Source: Gymnogyps californianus
Lineage: Eukaryota; Chordata; Aves; Accipitriformes; Cathartidae
DNA length: 64,000 bases
Assembly: GCF_018139145.2 (NCBI RefSeq)
Contig: NC_059476.1
Span: forward strand, 6,423,501-6,487,500
Reading direction: 5' to 3'
In this document: positions 37,213-49,266 of the stretch, piece after piece
Position numbering within the stretch: position 1 is the first letter of the stretch
Layout: every line of letters begins with the position of its first letter
Program-made: the position numbers and the translations under genes
Notes under the pieces: model-generated
Database searches by the model: none
What the model was told of the DNA's origin: nothing
The model's input: the letters and a program-made list of their open reading frames with translations, nothing else

Positions 37213-37252
37213 AAAAAAAAAAGAGGAGAAAAAAAGAAAAAAAAAGAAAAAA
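37213..37252. repeat. A-rich purine tract
   Basis: About 40 bases of A interrupted only by single G residues or GAGGAG, all purine on the plus strand. Low-complexity sequence; no flanking gene-derived sequence was recognised. Confidence 0.85.
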
Positions 37253-40200
37253 GTTACCAAAAATCTAATTAGGAAGGATATAACCTGATTTCTGTGAAGA
37301 ACAAAATGGAATGATGTCACAAGGGAAAGAACCTCCAGAGATGTATTTTAAAGAGTTTCTCTCAGAAACATTAAAAAGGAAAGAAGTTAAAATTGGAGCC
37401 GAATAAAATGTTCATAGTGAGACTAAAAGGCCAGGCAGAGTTAGAAAAATGTTAGGAAGCTGTGTACACCTATCTTAGGCACTGATTTCCAGAACCAGGT
37501 TTTATTTACTGGTACATCCTCCCTCACCATTGCATAAAAGTGACTTTCTGTAAAAAAGTATAACAAAGAGCAGCTCCACTGATGTCAATGTCTTACCCAG
37601 ATCTTCTCACTAGCATCAGTAAGAGTAAAATAAGCAAAATTTCTCTCCAAATCAGTTTCTTTCTCTGATCTTAAACATTTTAGCCATTTGCCTTTGTCAA
37701 TATTAAGTTAAATGAAGTTTGCAGAGGGATAAGTAAGGATGTCAGCCCATATTTTTTCCAGTTTTTAGAAAAACAATCCAACAATTTTTAATTTTTTTCC
37801 CAAATATGTTTATGTAGATGTTTTTCTTTCTTAAAGATCTCCACTTAGCCATACATCTATAATAAGCATTTAGGAAAGAAAAGCAACACTGTGGAATTTC
37901 CATCGGACTGATATCCTGATACTCTCAACTGGCATGAAACCTTTCTGTCTTACAGGCTCTCTGATTATTTGATTGCTCTTCAGATTTGTCTCTGCTGCTC
38001 CCGATGTTCCAGCTGAGGCTGGAGACAGGGCCAACTGCTCTTCTGGCTTTTGACCAAGGCAGGAGACCTCACCACAATCCAGAAGCAAGTTGACACCTGT
38101 CAACTGTCACACACACTCTTCTCAAGGGGTTGTGTCCACAGAAAATACTTGCTCCCTACATCTTTTTTCCAGCTCTCAGTAAATATACTGGGAAATTAAC
38201 AGATGGAACGAATGTATCACCTAATTATAGTATTAATATTATGCAAGCACATAAGAACTGGCCATGGTGTGCACGGAGACAAGGCTGAAGAAATGCAGTA
38301 TTCAGCAAAGAGTGAGCAGGATATGTCTTCAGACATTACTTATCATAATCCAAAGACATGATTGTTTAAAACGTATACAATGTGAAAGACAGCATAATAT
38401 CATAGCTACATACAGAGGGCTCATAGGTCAGATATACTGATTCATCTGTAGTTGACTACTTAAAATAATGTTTTTTGGTGAGCGTTCAGTGGAGTTCCTG
38501 AGGCACATCAGCCTAGCAGAGGTTATAGCATTTGAATGTGGAAACCTGATGCAGGGCCATTACAAAGGCACAGGAGCCCACATACAGCAATCAAAGCATG
38601 AAGCATGGGCTCTTCAGACCCCATCAGGAATGTGTTTGTGCACATAGGGAGCTTGAATTTCAGTCCATGCATATGCATAACTTTTTGCTTGCCACTGAGT
38701 GTTGGAAAGGAAAAATTGCAAAAGCAATTAAGCGAAAGACTTTCCTTAAATTTACTAAAATTCAGGGTCAAACATCCTATATTCCAGCTCCCTTACTCGC
38801 AAGAACAGAATGACTAGGTGTGTAGTATTAGGAAAAAATAGATGCTTTAGGAATGTATGTAGCCGTATATGCTATCAACATGTTAACAAAGCTCCTAGCT
38901 ATACCTTCTATTTGCCATGTGCTTGGTGCTATTCAGGATTAACTGGATGCCTGTTTAGCCACTCTTTGAACAGGTTCCCCTGCCAGCTACTCTGATTGTC
39001 ATTTATTTCCCAATGCTTTTTAATAAGCTGCTCAGGACCAAGGCATTAACACATTGCATCTGTTGGCCAATGATTGCGAGGGATGCCAAGTGCCAACTCT
39101 GAGCTCAGCTGCATCTTCCGCTAAAGTACAGAGCCCACCTTTGCTGGAGGCTGATTTATTGTCACCGGGCAAAGATACAGATCAGGCAATTCTCTCCACA
39201 GTCTGGGCCATCTCATCTGGGGTAACCACGCAACCCTTGAGAAAGGGAGATGTGCCTGAACAATATACCTCTAAATCCCAGTATCCCAGGGCTTGTAACA
39301 GGTAATACTGCACCCACTTCCTTTCATTGCATATTTTTTTGCCTTTACTGACTAACATCAGAACGAACCTAATTTACCCCCTCCTTTGTCATACACTTCA
39401 ATGTAGTGAACTTTTGATAGTGGACCAAACCTACTTCCCTCCATTCTGTCACCAGTGGGGTTGTAACCCAGAGCATCTGATCCATGCTGAATCTGTTGAA
39501 TGGAAAGCTTGAGTGGGGATATAAAAATCACCATATGGGATATTTTGTGATATGGAAATCCTTGTGAGTATATGAAATTTAAAATAACCTGGAGGGTTAT
39601 AATCTGGTTATTTTCCTCGGTAAATGCTTGAAGCAAAGATAATTGGCCTGTCTAAATAATTTGGCAATACAATTTTGTAGCCCTCAGAAAAGTACAGGCA
39701 AACATTTACTAGAGAGATTATATTTACCAATAGATGCTCAATATTTACTGGTGCATGCAGAAGTCCTCAGGAAAGCCCATCAGCTCTTAATCTTTGACAT
39801 TTTAACAAGAAAGTTTCCTGCAAAAACTAAACCAAACATTATATTCTAAAGGAGAGACAAAAGGTGGCTTAAACAGTGTGGAGGAAGTTAGAACTCGAGC
39901 AAAACACCAGAACCACTAAGCCCCTGCTTCCAAAATCCAGGCAGCAAGGTAGTGGCAGCAGGCACAGGAGTCGTTAAACACCCTGTAGAGTCACACCCTT
40001 ACTGCTTATGATCAGACTTGGCCCAAGTATTCTGGGACAAGTTTTTGTTTTCTTGCAATACTGCACGTTCAGGTCAACCAAAATCATTCGCAAAATTGAT
40101 GCACTAGGTCCCAAGTCCTCTGACATCCTAGAGGAACATTATCATTTACAAAATACTGAAATGGACTGGGTTTATTTCTATTTATATTGCATTTCTTCAG

Positions 40201-43200
40201 AACGAATATTTATCAGATGCACACCAGATAATTTAGTTGGCCTGGCTGGCCAGATATAGCCAGTCCATTTGTAACTAAAAGATCCATTAAACTCTTAAGC
40301 AGTTTTAATTTTTTTTTATTTGTCTTAGAAATACTTTTTCAATAAACTACTTAAATGCAGGAATGGATATAATATCCATCTGAGCTTTAAAATAATAGAT
40401 TGTACTCAAATATGTCAAAACAAGGTGATACACTACAGCATTTTGCCATCACTATTTTTATTGGTTTCTGATATCTTGGATGCTAATTCTGTATTCTTCT
40501 CGTGATTATGTCTGTGTTTGTGGATCTGCAACTGAGATATTCTGCTGTGAGAATTGCAGTGATTTATCTTTCCTTCTTCTGTGACATGAGGAGGAATACA
40601 AGAGAGTCTTACAATTTTTCTTCAGAAAACAATTTTACTTGGGCCTCCAACAATCAGTTACAGTTTTCTTTTATGTTCTAATTTACATTTCACCTTTAAC
40701 AATGGAGGCTTAGGAGGGAGTTTGTTTTGCATAAGCATACACATAGCTTAAAGAGACTTCTGTAATACAGAATAAAGACTCTCTGGTTAGGGAATGGGCT
40801 CTATCTTATTGATGCTCTATGTTGCATTCTGCCCGCATGCAAAAAAATGTACTTGCTGCCTTCACGTTGTAATAAACACTTAAGCACAAAAGAAACTAAT
40901 TAAAAATGTAAAAAGGGGTACTTTTTATAGCCTTCAGAAGTGTTTTCATAAGCTGCATGGTGACTCATTGATCTATGTTTTATAGCACTGGGTAGCCCGA
41001 TATATGTATCTTTAATGATTTGGAAAGTGCTCATAAACTAGTATCCCCATCTTGTAATAGTTCATGACTGCATGTAAAAGGAAGCAGAATCCATTATTTC
41101 AAAGGGAGCGTAAGAGAGAAACTTGCTTAGAAGTATCTGTATCAGCACTGCCAGTAAAGTCAGAAACTTTTTATTCTGATTTCAAGTTAGTCGTATTATT
41201 GTGTAAGATACGGGTTTTTAGATTCCTGACACTCAGCCACCCACAAGAGAGTTTAATTCACCTAGTACCAAAATTGTTTGGAGGTCTTGGGCACACGCAA
41301 CCAGCTGAAGTTTAACGAGTTACATATATCGGGTGAGCTGTGACAATTGTCCCGAAGCAGATGAAAGCTAAGCTGAGTCACTTATCACAGGCTACAAAAC
41401 TACAGTTCCCCTACGATCAGGCTCATGACATTAAACAACTTGTTAATAGAGAACTGAGGTACAGTATACATCTACGTGGTTTATTCTCAGAAAGATATGA
41501 ACTTGCTCCACCTGCACTCAAAGCCCACTAAAACCAGTATGAGTTAACAAGGCACTAAGGCCAGGCTTAATATTACTAAAGCAGAAACACAGCTTCATAT
41601 CACAGTTTACGCGTGTCTGCTGGTAGCACAGGTAGATCAAAGCTCAAGTTTGCTTGCACTGTAATGTATAGAAACACTTCAAATCCTAAACTCTCAAGGG
41701 GCATGCAGGCTTTACATCAAGTACTGCAAAGCCTGATTTTTAGTACCTGCTGCAGAGAGGAATCTGTAGTCCTAAATTAGATACTTTGACCTCAGTTTAC
41801 ACAACAAAATTTAGGTGCTATGGATCGCAGAGCCAACACTTTGAGCAGGGATTCAACTAAGCCAACCAAGCTGAGGTCCAAGCTGCCCCTGAAATGGTAA
41901 CCTCTGGATGTGAGGAGTACCCCTCTTACCGGGGGGATTATGACAAGAGGAGAGCATTATGAAACTTCACTTTTTCGCCCAGCACCCCATGAACAAAAGG
42001 TTAAAGCTCTCAGATAGGAAGCTGCAGGAATTTACTATTGTCTGATCTGGAGAACTTGTAACCATACACTTTGGATCAGTTGGATTATAAATTCATAATA
42101 CGTATACACTGTTACAAGAACGGCTTTCCGAAGCTTGAGGTTAAAAACCCGAAACAACCCTTCTCAGCTGCATCAATATTAGACTGCCCTTCTCCAGGCT
42201 GTCCTAAGAATGACACTTTATCCACAGTGTTACAGATGCACAGATTGCACTTTCTCTTCTATGCACATCAGACTTTAAAATCACTTTTTTCCAACCTAAA
42301 ATACCGTATTTCTGCCTGATTTGCACACAGAAAGACCCAGGGACCTACAGAATGACTCGGGCTAATGGATTACAAACCACAAAGGGAAGGAAAGGGTGGA
42401 AAAATGATACCTCTGTCCTTGTTTTTCCACCTCCAGCTCACTTTGGGTCCTGAGGCAAAGGAGCAGATGCTCTTCACTGACTCATTCCTTCCCTTTGCCA
42501 AACAGCTGGGATAAAGGAGAAGCAAATTACAGCTCTCCTCAGATGACAGGGAAAGGAAGAGGAAAACTGTTCCATGATTTCTCTTGACTTGTTGTGGACT
42601 GGAAATCTCAGATTCTGTGTCCCAGACCAGCATTAGAAAATGGTTTAGTCCTAACATTCTCCTCTATTCTGTAGTTTATTCCAGCTCCGTCATTTTCCGC
42701 AAGGAGTCAAAGCATCCAGACATTAAAATCATGTTATGGTTTCATAGAAAAGAAGCTTGCAGACATTTCCAGAGGAATGGGAAAAATAAAATCTATTTCC
42801 CAGACATTTTTGAAGGTGTTTGAAGGAGGCATTAATGCATCCTTGGTTGATATATTGGGTCACAGTATGAAATAGCAAATTAATTCTGTATCAGAAAATA
42901 CTTCTGCTTAGATTAATCCCTTTTCATGTAGTGTTTACCAAGAAAGATTAAGACCTTTGGAAATATTTGTACTTTGTTTAGACATAGCAGATCATTAGCT
43001 ACTTTATTAGTCAACGCTGGGGTGGGGGGCTGTGAGAAATATCACGTTGTTACCTAGAGATAATGCAATGGAAAAACAAATCAAATTTGTTGAGATTCTT
43101 TCGTAATAATTCATACATTTTCCCACTTAGTTTGCATAATTTTATCTTTTTCCTCCTCCATTCCTCAGATGTTAAGATAATAAATAAAAATAAGTGTCCT

Positions 43201-44643
43201 CTGTAAGCCCAGCAAGGTTTCACATATCTTTTTTTCTCCAGATCAGTTAAGAGAAAACAGCAAAATTGGGTCTTTTTTTTGTCACTCAAGGGCAGCCAAT
43301 GAAAGACTATTATTGGATTAAAACATAGGAAAGTTCAGCCCTGTTGTCTTAGGTAAAAGCAAGTAACACTTTGAAGATTTTACAATCCAGACAGACAAAT
43401 GGCTGAACACATTTACAGACAGAGAAGTGGAATGCAGAGGCACTCCAAGGTTAAAGGGAGGTCTAAAATAACCTTCAGTGCGGCACACTCCAAGACTCCC
43501 ATGCTTTCTACCTCCACGGATGGCCCAGGACCTTCCACACCAGAGTCCGTTTCCCAGTATGAGCAGCAGTGTGTTAGAGACCAGGGAGCTATTACTGGAA
43601 GTCCTCACTGGATACATCTAACCTATACATACTACGGTGATGAGTGAACTACATTAATACATCCATAATATAGCACAGAACAGAAAAAAAGGGAGAAGTA
43701 AGTCAACGAAACAGTTCTTAGAGACGCTGTGCAGCCATCAAAAGCACCTGTGTCTCCAGCTTTGGACAGGATCTCACTATTTATGGAATGAAAAGTCCAG
43801 ATTTCCATGAAGAGCAGAAATTTTTTTTTCCCCTCAAAAAGAATTAATCCGAACACTACCGTAGTAAAAGAAAATTTCACTAAAAAAAAAAACCCAAAAC
43901 ATTCTAGAGGAAGTTCTTCGACCACCTTATCAGCTACCTAAATGAATTGTGCATTGAGCATAACTCCCGCCCAGCCTACCTGTAGTTGTCTTCCTTACAG
44001 ACCTCTAATAAGCAGCTTAATACTTTGCAACTTCTGTCTCCTTTGTGTCCTGGGTCCCTCTAGAATCTACCCAGATCTTTAGCATTATATTGTCATGGAT
44101 CATTTTAACAGTGTTGTTCATGGCTTTCCCTGCTATATAAATGGAATACTGTCTCCGGGGCCTCTAGTGATACAGAGTTGAGTTTTCTTTATTCCTATGC
44201 CTTACCTGTCTCAAAATGAAGAACTGCCTAACTTCAGATGTTTCTCTGCATTCCCTCCATCCTCTGTGTTTCATTTTCTGTGAAGCATTGCCCCTGTCTC
44301 CTAAGCAGAAGATCTACCTTTAAATCTGCATCCATATTCTGAAGTTTCAGCACTATCTTTCTAAAGAATACCGCTGTTATTAGTAAAGGATAACTAGTAA
44401 AGAAAGCAAATAGTCTGCTATTGTTACCATAAATCCAACTCCATGGAGTTTGCACTAAGTAAGAATGGTTTGGCTCATTTGGCTTTAATCCTTCAATGTG
44501 TCATTTTCTCCATCTTTAAGCAGGATGCGGGAAGAGCAATAACTGGTGGTTCAGAAATAAAGTAAGAGGGCTAACTCTAAACCATATCACTACTGTATAA
44601 TATATTGTGCCTGAGTCCTGAATACAGAATTTTTCTTTCATAA

Positions 44644-44732
44644 ATAATGATAATACCTAGCTCTTATGCGATGTTTTGCACCAGTAGAGTTCAAAGCAAT
44701 TTATAAAAAAGCAAATAACAACTGAGGCTAAC
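44644..44732 (-). mobile_element. MIR-like SINE fragment
   Basis: AATAATGATAATACCTAGCT followed by CTTATGCGATGTTTTGCACC and AGTAGAGTTCAAAGCAATTT resembles the reverse complement of MIR/CORE-SINE-type amniote repeats as seen in sauropsids (ATAATACCTAGCTCTTATAT, CAGTAGATCTCAAAGCGCTT), followed downstream by AACTGAGGCTAA, the usual AAACTGAGGC phrase. Heavily diverged and partial. The family name is a best guess. Confidence 0.6.
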
Positions 44733-46152
44733 TCTGTTAGTTTGCTTAAAGGAAAGACGTTTACCTTAAAATATAATAGTAAGATATAAATTAGAATTAC
44801 ACCACTGAATTTTCACATTTTTCCAGGCTCCTAGAAGTCATATATCAGTGTAACCAGGATTTGATGAAAGCTCCAGAAGCCAGCTTTCTGCAGCTAGGAA
44901 AGGTACTGCTACCAGAGGAAACGATTTACAAGTTCACTTCTTACAAGCCATTTCTGGAATTTGCTCCTCCATGCCTGAGATTTCTTCTTATATTTTGTCT
45001 TATATGAGCAACAGAGCATATCTGCCTGGAGGAAGTTTAAGGAACAAAAGCATACATACTTTTCCTCTGTGGCAACCAGATCCTGACTGGGAGAAAAAGA
45101 AACTGCCATGAATACTTTGCAAGAAAGAGACTGCAATTAGCGCTAAGACTGATAGGCCCACAATTAACCTGTTAAAAAAAAAAATAAAATAAACAGCAGC
45201 AATATAAAGAGACTAACTACTGCTTTTCTAAGTAAAAAGGATGTCTCAAAGAGCTAACTGTGCTATCCAGAGTCTTTGCAAGAGAAACTAGGGATTTAGC
45301 AAAGCTTTTAGCGTTAACATTTAAAGAGAAGGAAGAGGCGGATGAAAGGAAAAACACTGATGAGCCATTGAACATGATGGCAGGACCAGCAGGGAAGGAA
45401 AAGAAGAATTAATGGACAGCTATGGCAGCCTAGAGAAGCAACCTCTAAAAGTAATCATTTGAACTCCAGGAGCTCAATGCAATTGTGATCAGATTGAGGT
45501 GAAGGGGTGGAGATTGCGGAGCAGCCTTCAAGGAGAAAAATAAAAAGGTTAAAGAAGAAATGAAAGCATGTGATTGTGGAAATGACATTCAGACTTGAAG
45601 TAAGGTCAAGGGACAGAGCGTACCGCAGGCCACCTCTGTTTCAGTGGGTCACAGCTCTCTCCTGTCTAGTAGCATACTAGGTGGTCCCGGGATGTAGGAG
45701 AGACAGCTATGAAAGGGATAGTAAAATAAGTGCACCCAAATCTTGCTAGTATGTCCATTCATCTTGTTCTGCTTTTAATGTCTGTCAGTGTTTTCCCCAC
45801 CCATTTCTCTTCTCTGACCTGCGGCTGCAGAGTCTGTGTCATTCAATGAACACACAAGTACTTCAGAAACAAAAAACAAATAGGAAGACTAATTGCCAGC
45901 TCCCTCTGCACCACAAAAGTGTCTCTACTTCATTAATTTGCCACTCTCAGGGTTTTGCATACATTAATTAATAGATATATGATACCCTCCAGTTCCTACC
46001 TGGGTTTCGTTACACCCTTGTAGCCCCTCACAGCCCTCCCCTCAAACTAAACTGATTCCACTCAGCCTGAAAGAAACAGGGTGAAGGGTGAGAGACTGTA
46101 AGGATGAACTGAGGAAGAATAGTCCTTTTGCTTACTTGTGCTTTTTTCTAGA

Positions 46153-46210
46153 AAGAAGTAATGGAGATGAATGTTCAGAATAAGAAGTAATGGAGATGAA
46201 TGTTCAGAAT
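46153..46210 (+). repeat. perfect 29-bp tandem duplication
   Basis: Two adjacent identical 29-base units (46153-46181 and 46182-46210), each starting AAGAAGTAATGGAGATGAAT and ending TTCAGAAT. Perfect identity suggests a recent slippage duplication or a polymorphic minisatellite of two units. Confidence 0.95.
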
Positions 46211-47924
46211 AGATCCATCAGAAATTGGGAATAACAGAAGTTGCTAAATAAGGTTAAATTCCAAGATTATGGCTCTTGAACAGCTTTTCCAACAAGAAAT
46301 CCTCTTCCATTTTCAATATTTAAAAGTAAGCTAGTCTTCGTTGTAAGACATGAGACAGCCTTAGCATGAAGCACTGCCTAGCTAATCACCACAGAATGCT
46401 GCTTGTTAGCAGAATGTCAAGTTCAAATCCACGTGAAAAATCAGGAATTTTACCCATACACAGCTTAATTAATGTAAAAACTGCTGAGAAGAAAATGAAG
46501 TTTCATTATTAGCAAACTTGGGCATCTTCCAAGGAAGGAAAGGAAATTAAACTTTAACAAAATAGGCAGAAGTGTACTGTTTTTATTATAGAGCACAGAT
46601 CACTATAGAAATACTTTTCCTTTTGATGCCTCTCTCTGATCTACACGTCTCTGGTATCATGATTAAATTATTGGACTGTAAAACATCTTTCCCCCTCCCA
46701 TTCATTTATGTCCCTCTTTTCACTTGTAAAATACTCCTTATGTTTTCAAGTAGCTGATTTGAAGTGTTTGTATCCAGCTATTCTGGCAGTTACTGTTTGA
46801 GGTAGGAAATAGCTAAAGAAAATATTTTTTTTGAAAAGCACAGAAGCACACAAGGGAAATCAGACCCTTCATGAATAACGATTTAATAAAAGTTATGTAT
46901 TTTGGCCATAACCTCTGGAAATAGACTGTGTCTCCATTTTGTGTATTGTACAGGCTAAACATATTATCACACCTAATTATTAATTAGTAACCGTTCACCG
47001 AGTAACCTCAGTGTCAATTTTTCTATGTACTTGCAGAGACTACCAAACATGTTATTCAGTCCATGCACATCTTGCAGTATTATGAGATCATGATTACCCA
47101 ATTTTCCTCCCTTTTACTTTTAGTTTTATCCTAAGCGAATATTTTTAGGCTAATCAGTATCTGTTAAATCAAAGCAGCAATTCCCTCTCTCATCAGCTCA
47201 TGTAAGCCTTCACTTTCAGCATTTAACTGTGCATATCAGAAGAACCACCTATATTTAATATAAGTTCAGGAATGTTTGCCATATGAGGACAGAATATGCT
47301 GAGACCTTTTTTAAAATGCATGCAGCATTCAGCAACAACAGCACAGAACAAGACAGTATATGTCACTAAATGTTAAAAAAAGTTATAGACAAGGACACTC
47401 TCTTACATCACCATTTATCAAAAAGTTCATTTATTAGCCATCAGAAAGAGTAATGACATTCAATGGGAAGGAGGAATAGACACAGCGTAAGTCTCCATCG
47501 TCATAGGATGTGCTGAGCAGGTGGTAAGTCCAAAAGTATTAGAACGGTTCTGTTAATCATGTAAGTTATAAATAGTCCCAAGATTTCACTGAAGGGAGAC
47601 TTGGTAAGGTAAGGCAAATTAGACTGGGAGTTTAGGTCATGTAATAGTTTGGTGCTGTGATGCTTTTAAATTCAAGTGGAAGAATATTTTTGATGTGTGC
47701 AACATTGCTGAGAATTGTATTTTTCCTATGAACAATATAACCAAGATCAAAAATATGTTCATTTTTTTAAAATTTATAGCTTTTGATCTATCATTTGTGA
47801 ATATTTTCACAAAAATTGAAAAATTTTGGTTGAAAAATCTTTTTGTTCAAAAGCCATTCTGATGGAATTTGATTTGCGAGCTTTTTTTGACTGGCATGCA
47901 TCGCAGAGAAATTTGAGATAACCC

Positions 47925-47962
47925 CTGTAGAGACTCTCAAAAACTGTAGAAACTCTCAAAAC
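47925..47962 (+). repeat. 19-bp tandem duplication
   Basis: CTGTAGAGACTCTCAAAAA is followed directly by CTGTAGAAACTCTCAAAAC: two units with two mismatches. Small slippage-type repeat. Confidence 0.8.
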
Positions 47963-49150
47963 CCAGGAGTACTTTGCTAATACCAAAATGAAATCTAGCA
48001 ATTTAATTAACTGCTGAAGCAAAGTAAAGTAAAACACTGTGCAAAACCAACGTAACTTGTGACAAGCCATTCGCATAGACGGATTGCCATGCAAGATTGA
48101 ATCAGAAGGGTGCGTTGGCAGACAGACAGCTGAGGTACCCCTGTGCTGTGGGCAAATAAAGTCAGTACAGCTGGCAACCAGACAGGACTTGGAATTCTTT
48201 AACAAAATACCAACTTTGTGCTCTCAAAGGCCACATTGCTCACCACCTGGAGAGAGCATACGAAGGAGGGCTGTCAGCCAAGCACGCTGAGACCACAGCC
48301 ACCTCTCCCTACCTGTAAAGACAACAAAATTGAGTTCTGTCAGGTCCCACGAAGCTAGACTGTAATTACAGAACTGCTGCTACTAGTAGTATGTTTAAAC
48401 AATGCCTGAAATCCACAGATACACAGATTTTAAGGATACCGTGGTATACTTTTCATATACACAAGAGAAGATGCAGACCTAAGTTAAAGAATGAGCTATC
48501 TAGCACTGTAAAACTTTGAATGCAGCCAAACAATTATCAAAAATGAAAAAAAGAAAAAAATTGTTTGGAAGCTGATTTGTAAGGCTTTGGGCATGGCTAG
48601 ATTTCAGAAAATACTGAAAAATATCCCAGAACTGGACTCACAGGGGGCTGTTGACCCCATCTACCTGAGGAATCAAATACAACTATATGACAGGGTGATT
48701 TAGAGATCTGCATCTCTTGGTCCCTCCTCTCCACTTGGGCATCTAAAGGTTTATGCCAAAAACCCACAGAAATTGAAGAACATTTGTTTCTATTGTCTTG
48801 CAGCTGTTCAGACTTAAAAGGCTCCATATAAACAATTAGAACTTGTGATATTTATACAAAATGAAATTACTCAGAGTTTTGATATTAACGTGTCCCTTCT
48901 CTGCAGATTGTAGTTTTTCATCAGCAGCTCCTTACAGTGCAATTAAGTTGGTGGCAGCTCTGACTGGAGAGTTCATGAGATGAACGATAGCATTAGTCCT
49001 GTGATAAATCTCAAGTTTTTGTGCTGAGCTGGTGGAATTAATACGGCAAATTGCAAGTGATGGATGTAAATGATCTGAGGAATCCCAGCCTGGAGCATGT
49101 AACTGCCTGTGAATTTGCTGAGTGTTTCTGCCTATGGAGATCCTTTATAG

Positions 49151-49266
49151 AGTGCAAGGGCCCTGCAGGCTGAGGAGCTGTGGGCTCCTTTTAGCCACAG
49201 ACTAAAGGAGCCACAGGCTCCTTTTAGCCTCCTCCATTTAGCCACAGACTCAGTGTGTGGCCTCAG
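49151..49266 (+). other. candidate exon with internal hairpin
   Basis: An acceptor-like TCTGCCTATGGAGATCCTTTATAG precedes 49151 and a perfect donor, CCTCAG/GTAAGT, follows 49266. Of three frames only the one starting at the acceptor is open across all 116 bases (38 codons, reading SARALQAEELWAPFSHRL early on), and it has an in-frame TAG immediately upstream of 49151. The acceptor pyrimidine tract is mediocre. The segment contains locally duplicated and inverted GGCTCCTTTTAGCC blocks, so the open frame may simply reflect repeat composition. The product is not recognised. Confidence 0.15.
49202..49226. repeat. hairpin-forming inverted repeat
   Basis: CTAAAGGAGCC, a 2-3 base loop, then GGCTCCTTTTAG pair over 11 bases with one extra T. 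The right arm is also a direct repeat of 49183-49195 (GGCTCCTTTTAGC), so the locus looks like a local duplication-inversion. Confidence 0.7.

Larger units (their letters stand above)
33181..44643. other. non-coding stretch, unannotated
   Basis: No gene or sizeable repeat recognised over about 11 kb apart from the two homopolymer-type tracts listed. An ATG-initiated 82-codon frame at 43399-43647 has a serine/proline-rich middle but no recognisable domain or exon edges. A 64-base segment at 35173-35236 has splice-like edges (CTCTCAG, GAG/GTATGT) but an AG lies just upstream in the acceptor tract, and the segment is not called. Confidence 0.55.
44733..49150. other. non-coding stretch, unannotated
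   Basis: No gene recognised. The 132-codon minus-strand frame at 47807-48205 is cysteine- and phenylalanine-rich without a recognisable fold and is judged a chance frame. It overlaps a 19-bp tandem repeat at 47925-47962. A tRNA B-box-like phrase near 46413 was examined and rejected. An A-rich tract lies at 45173-45192. Confidence 0.55.

Noticed and set aside
43399..43647. ATG-initiated 82-codon frame with a Ser/Pro-rich middle
   Set aside because: No domain, no promoter or splice context, and expected length for chance.
46380..46440. tRNA-like B box (AGTTCAAATCC) near 46413 with a nearby stem
   Set aside because: No matching acceptor stem, position 33 of the would-be anticodon loop is not T, and the A-box match is poor.
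47807..48205. 132-codon minus-strand frame
   Set aside because: No domain, overlaps a 19-bp tandem repeat, and composition is typical of translated non-coding AT-rich DNA.
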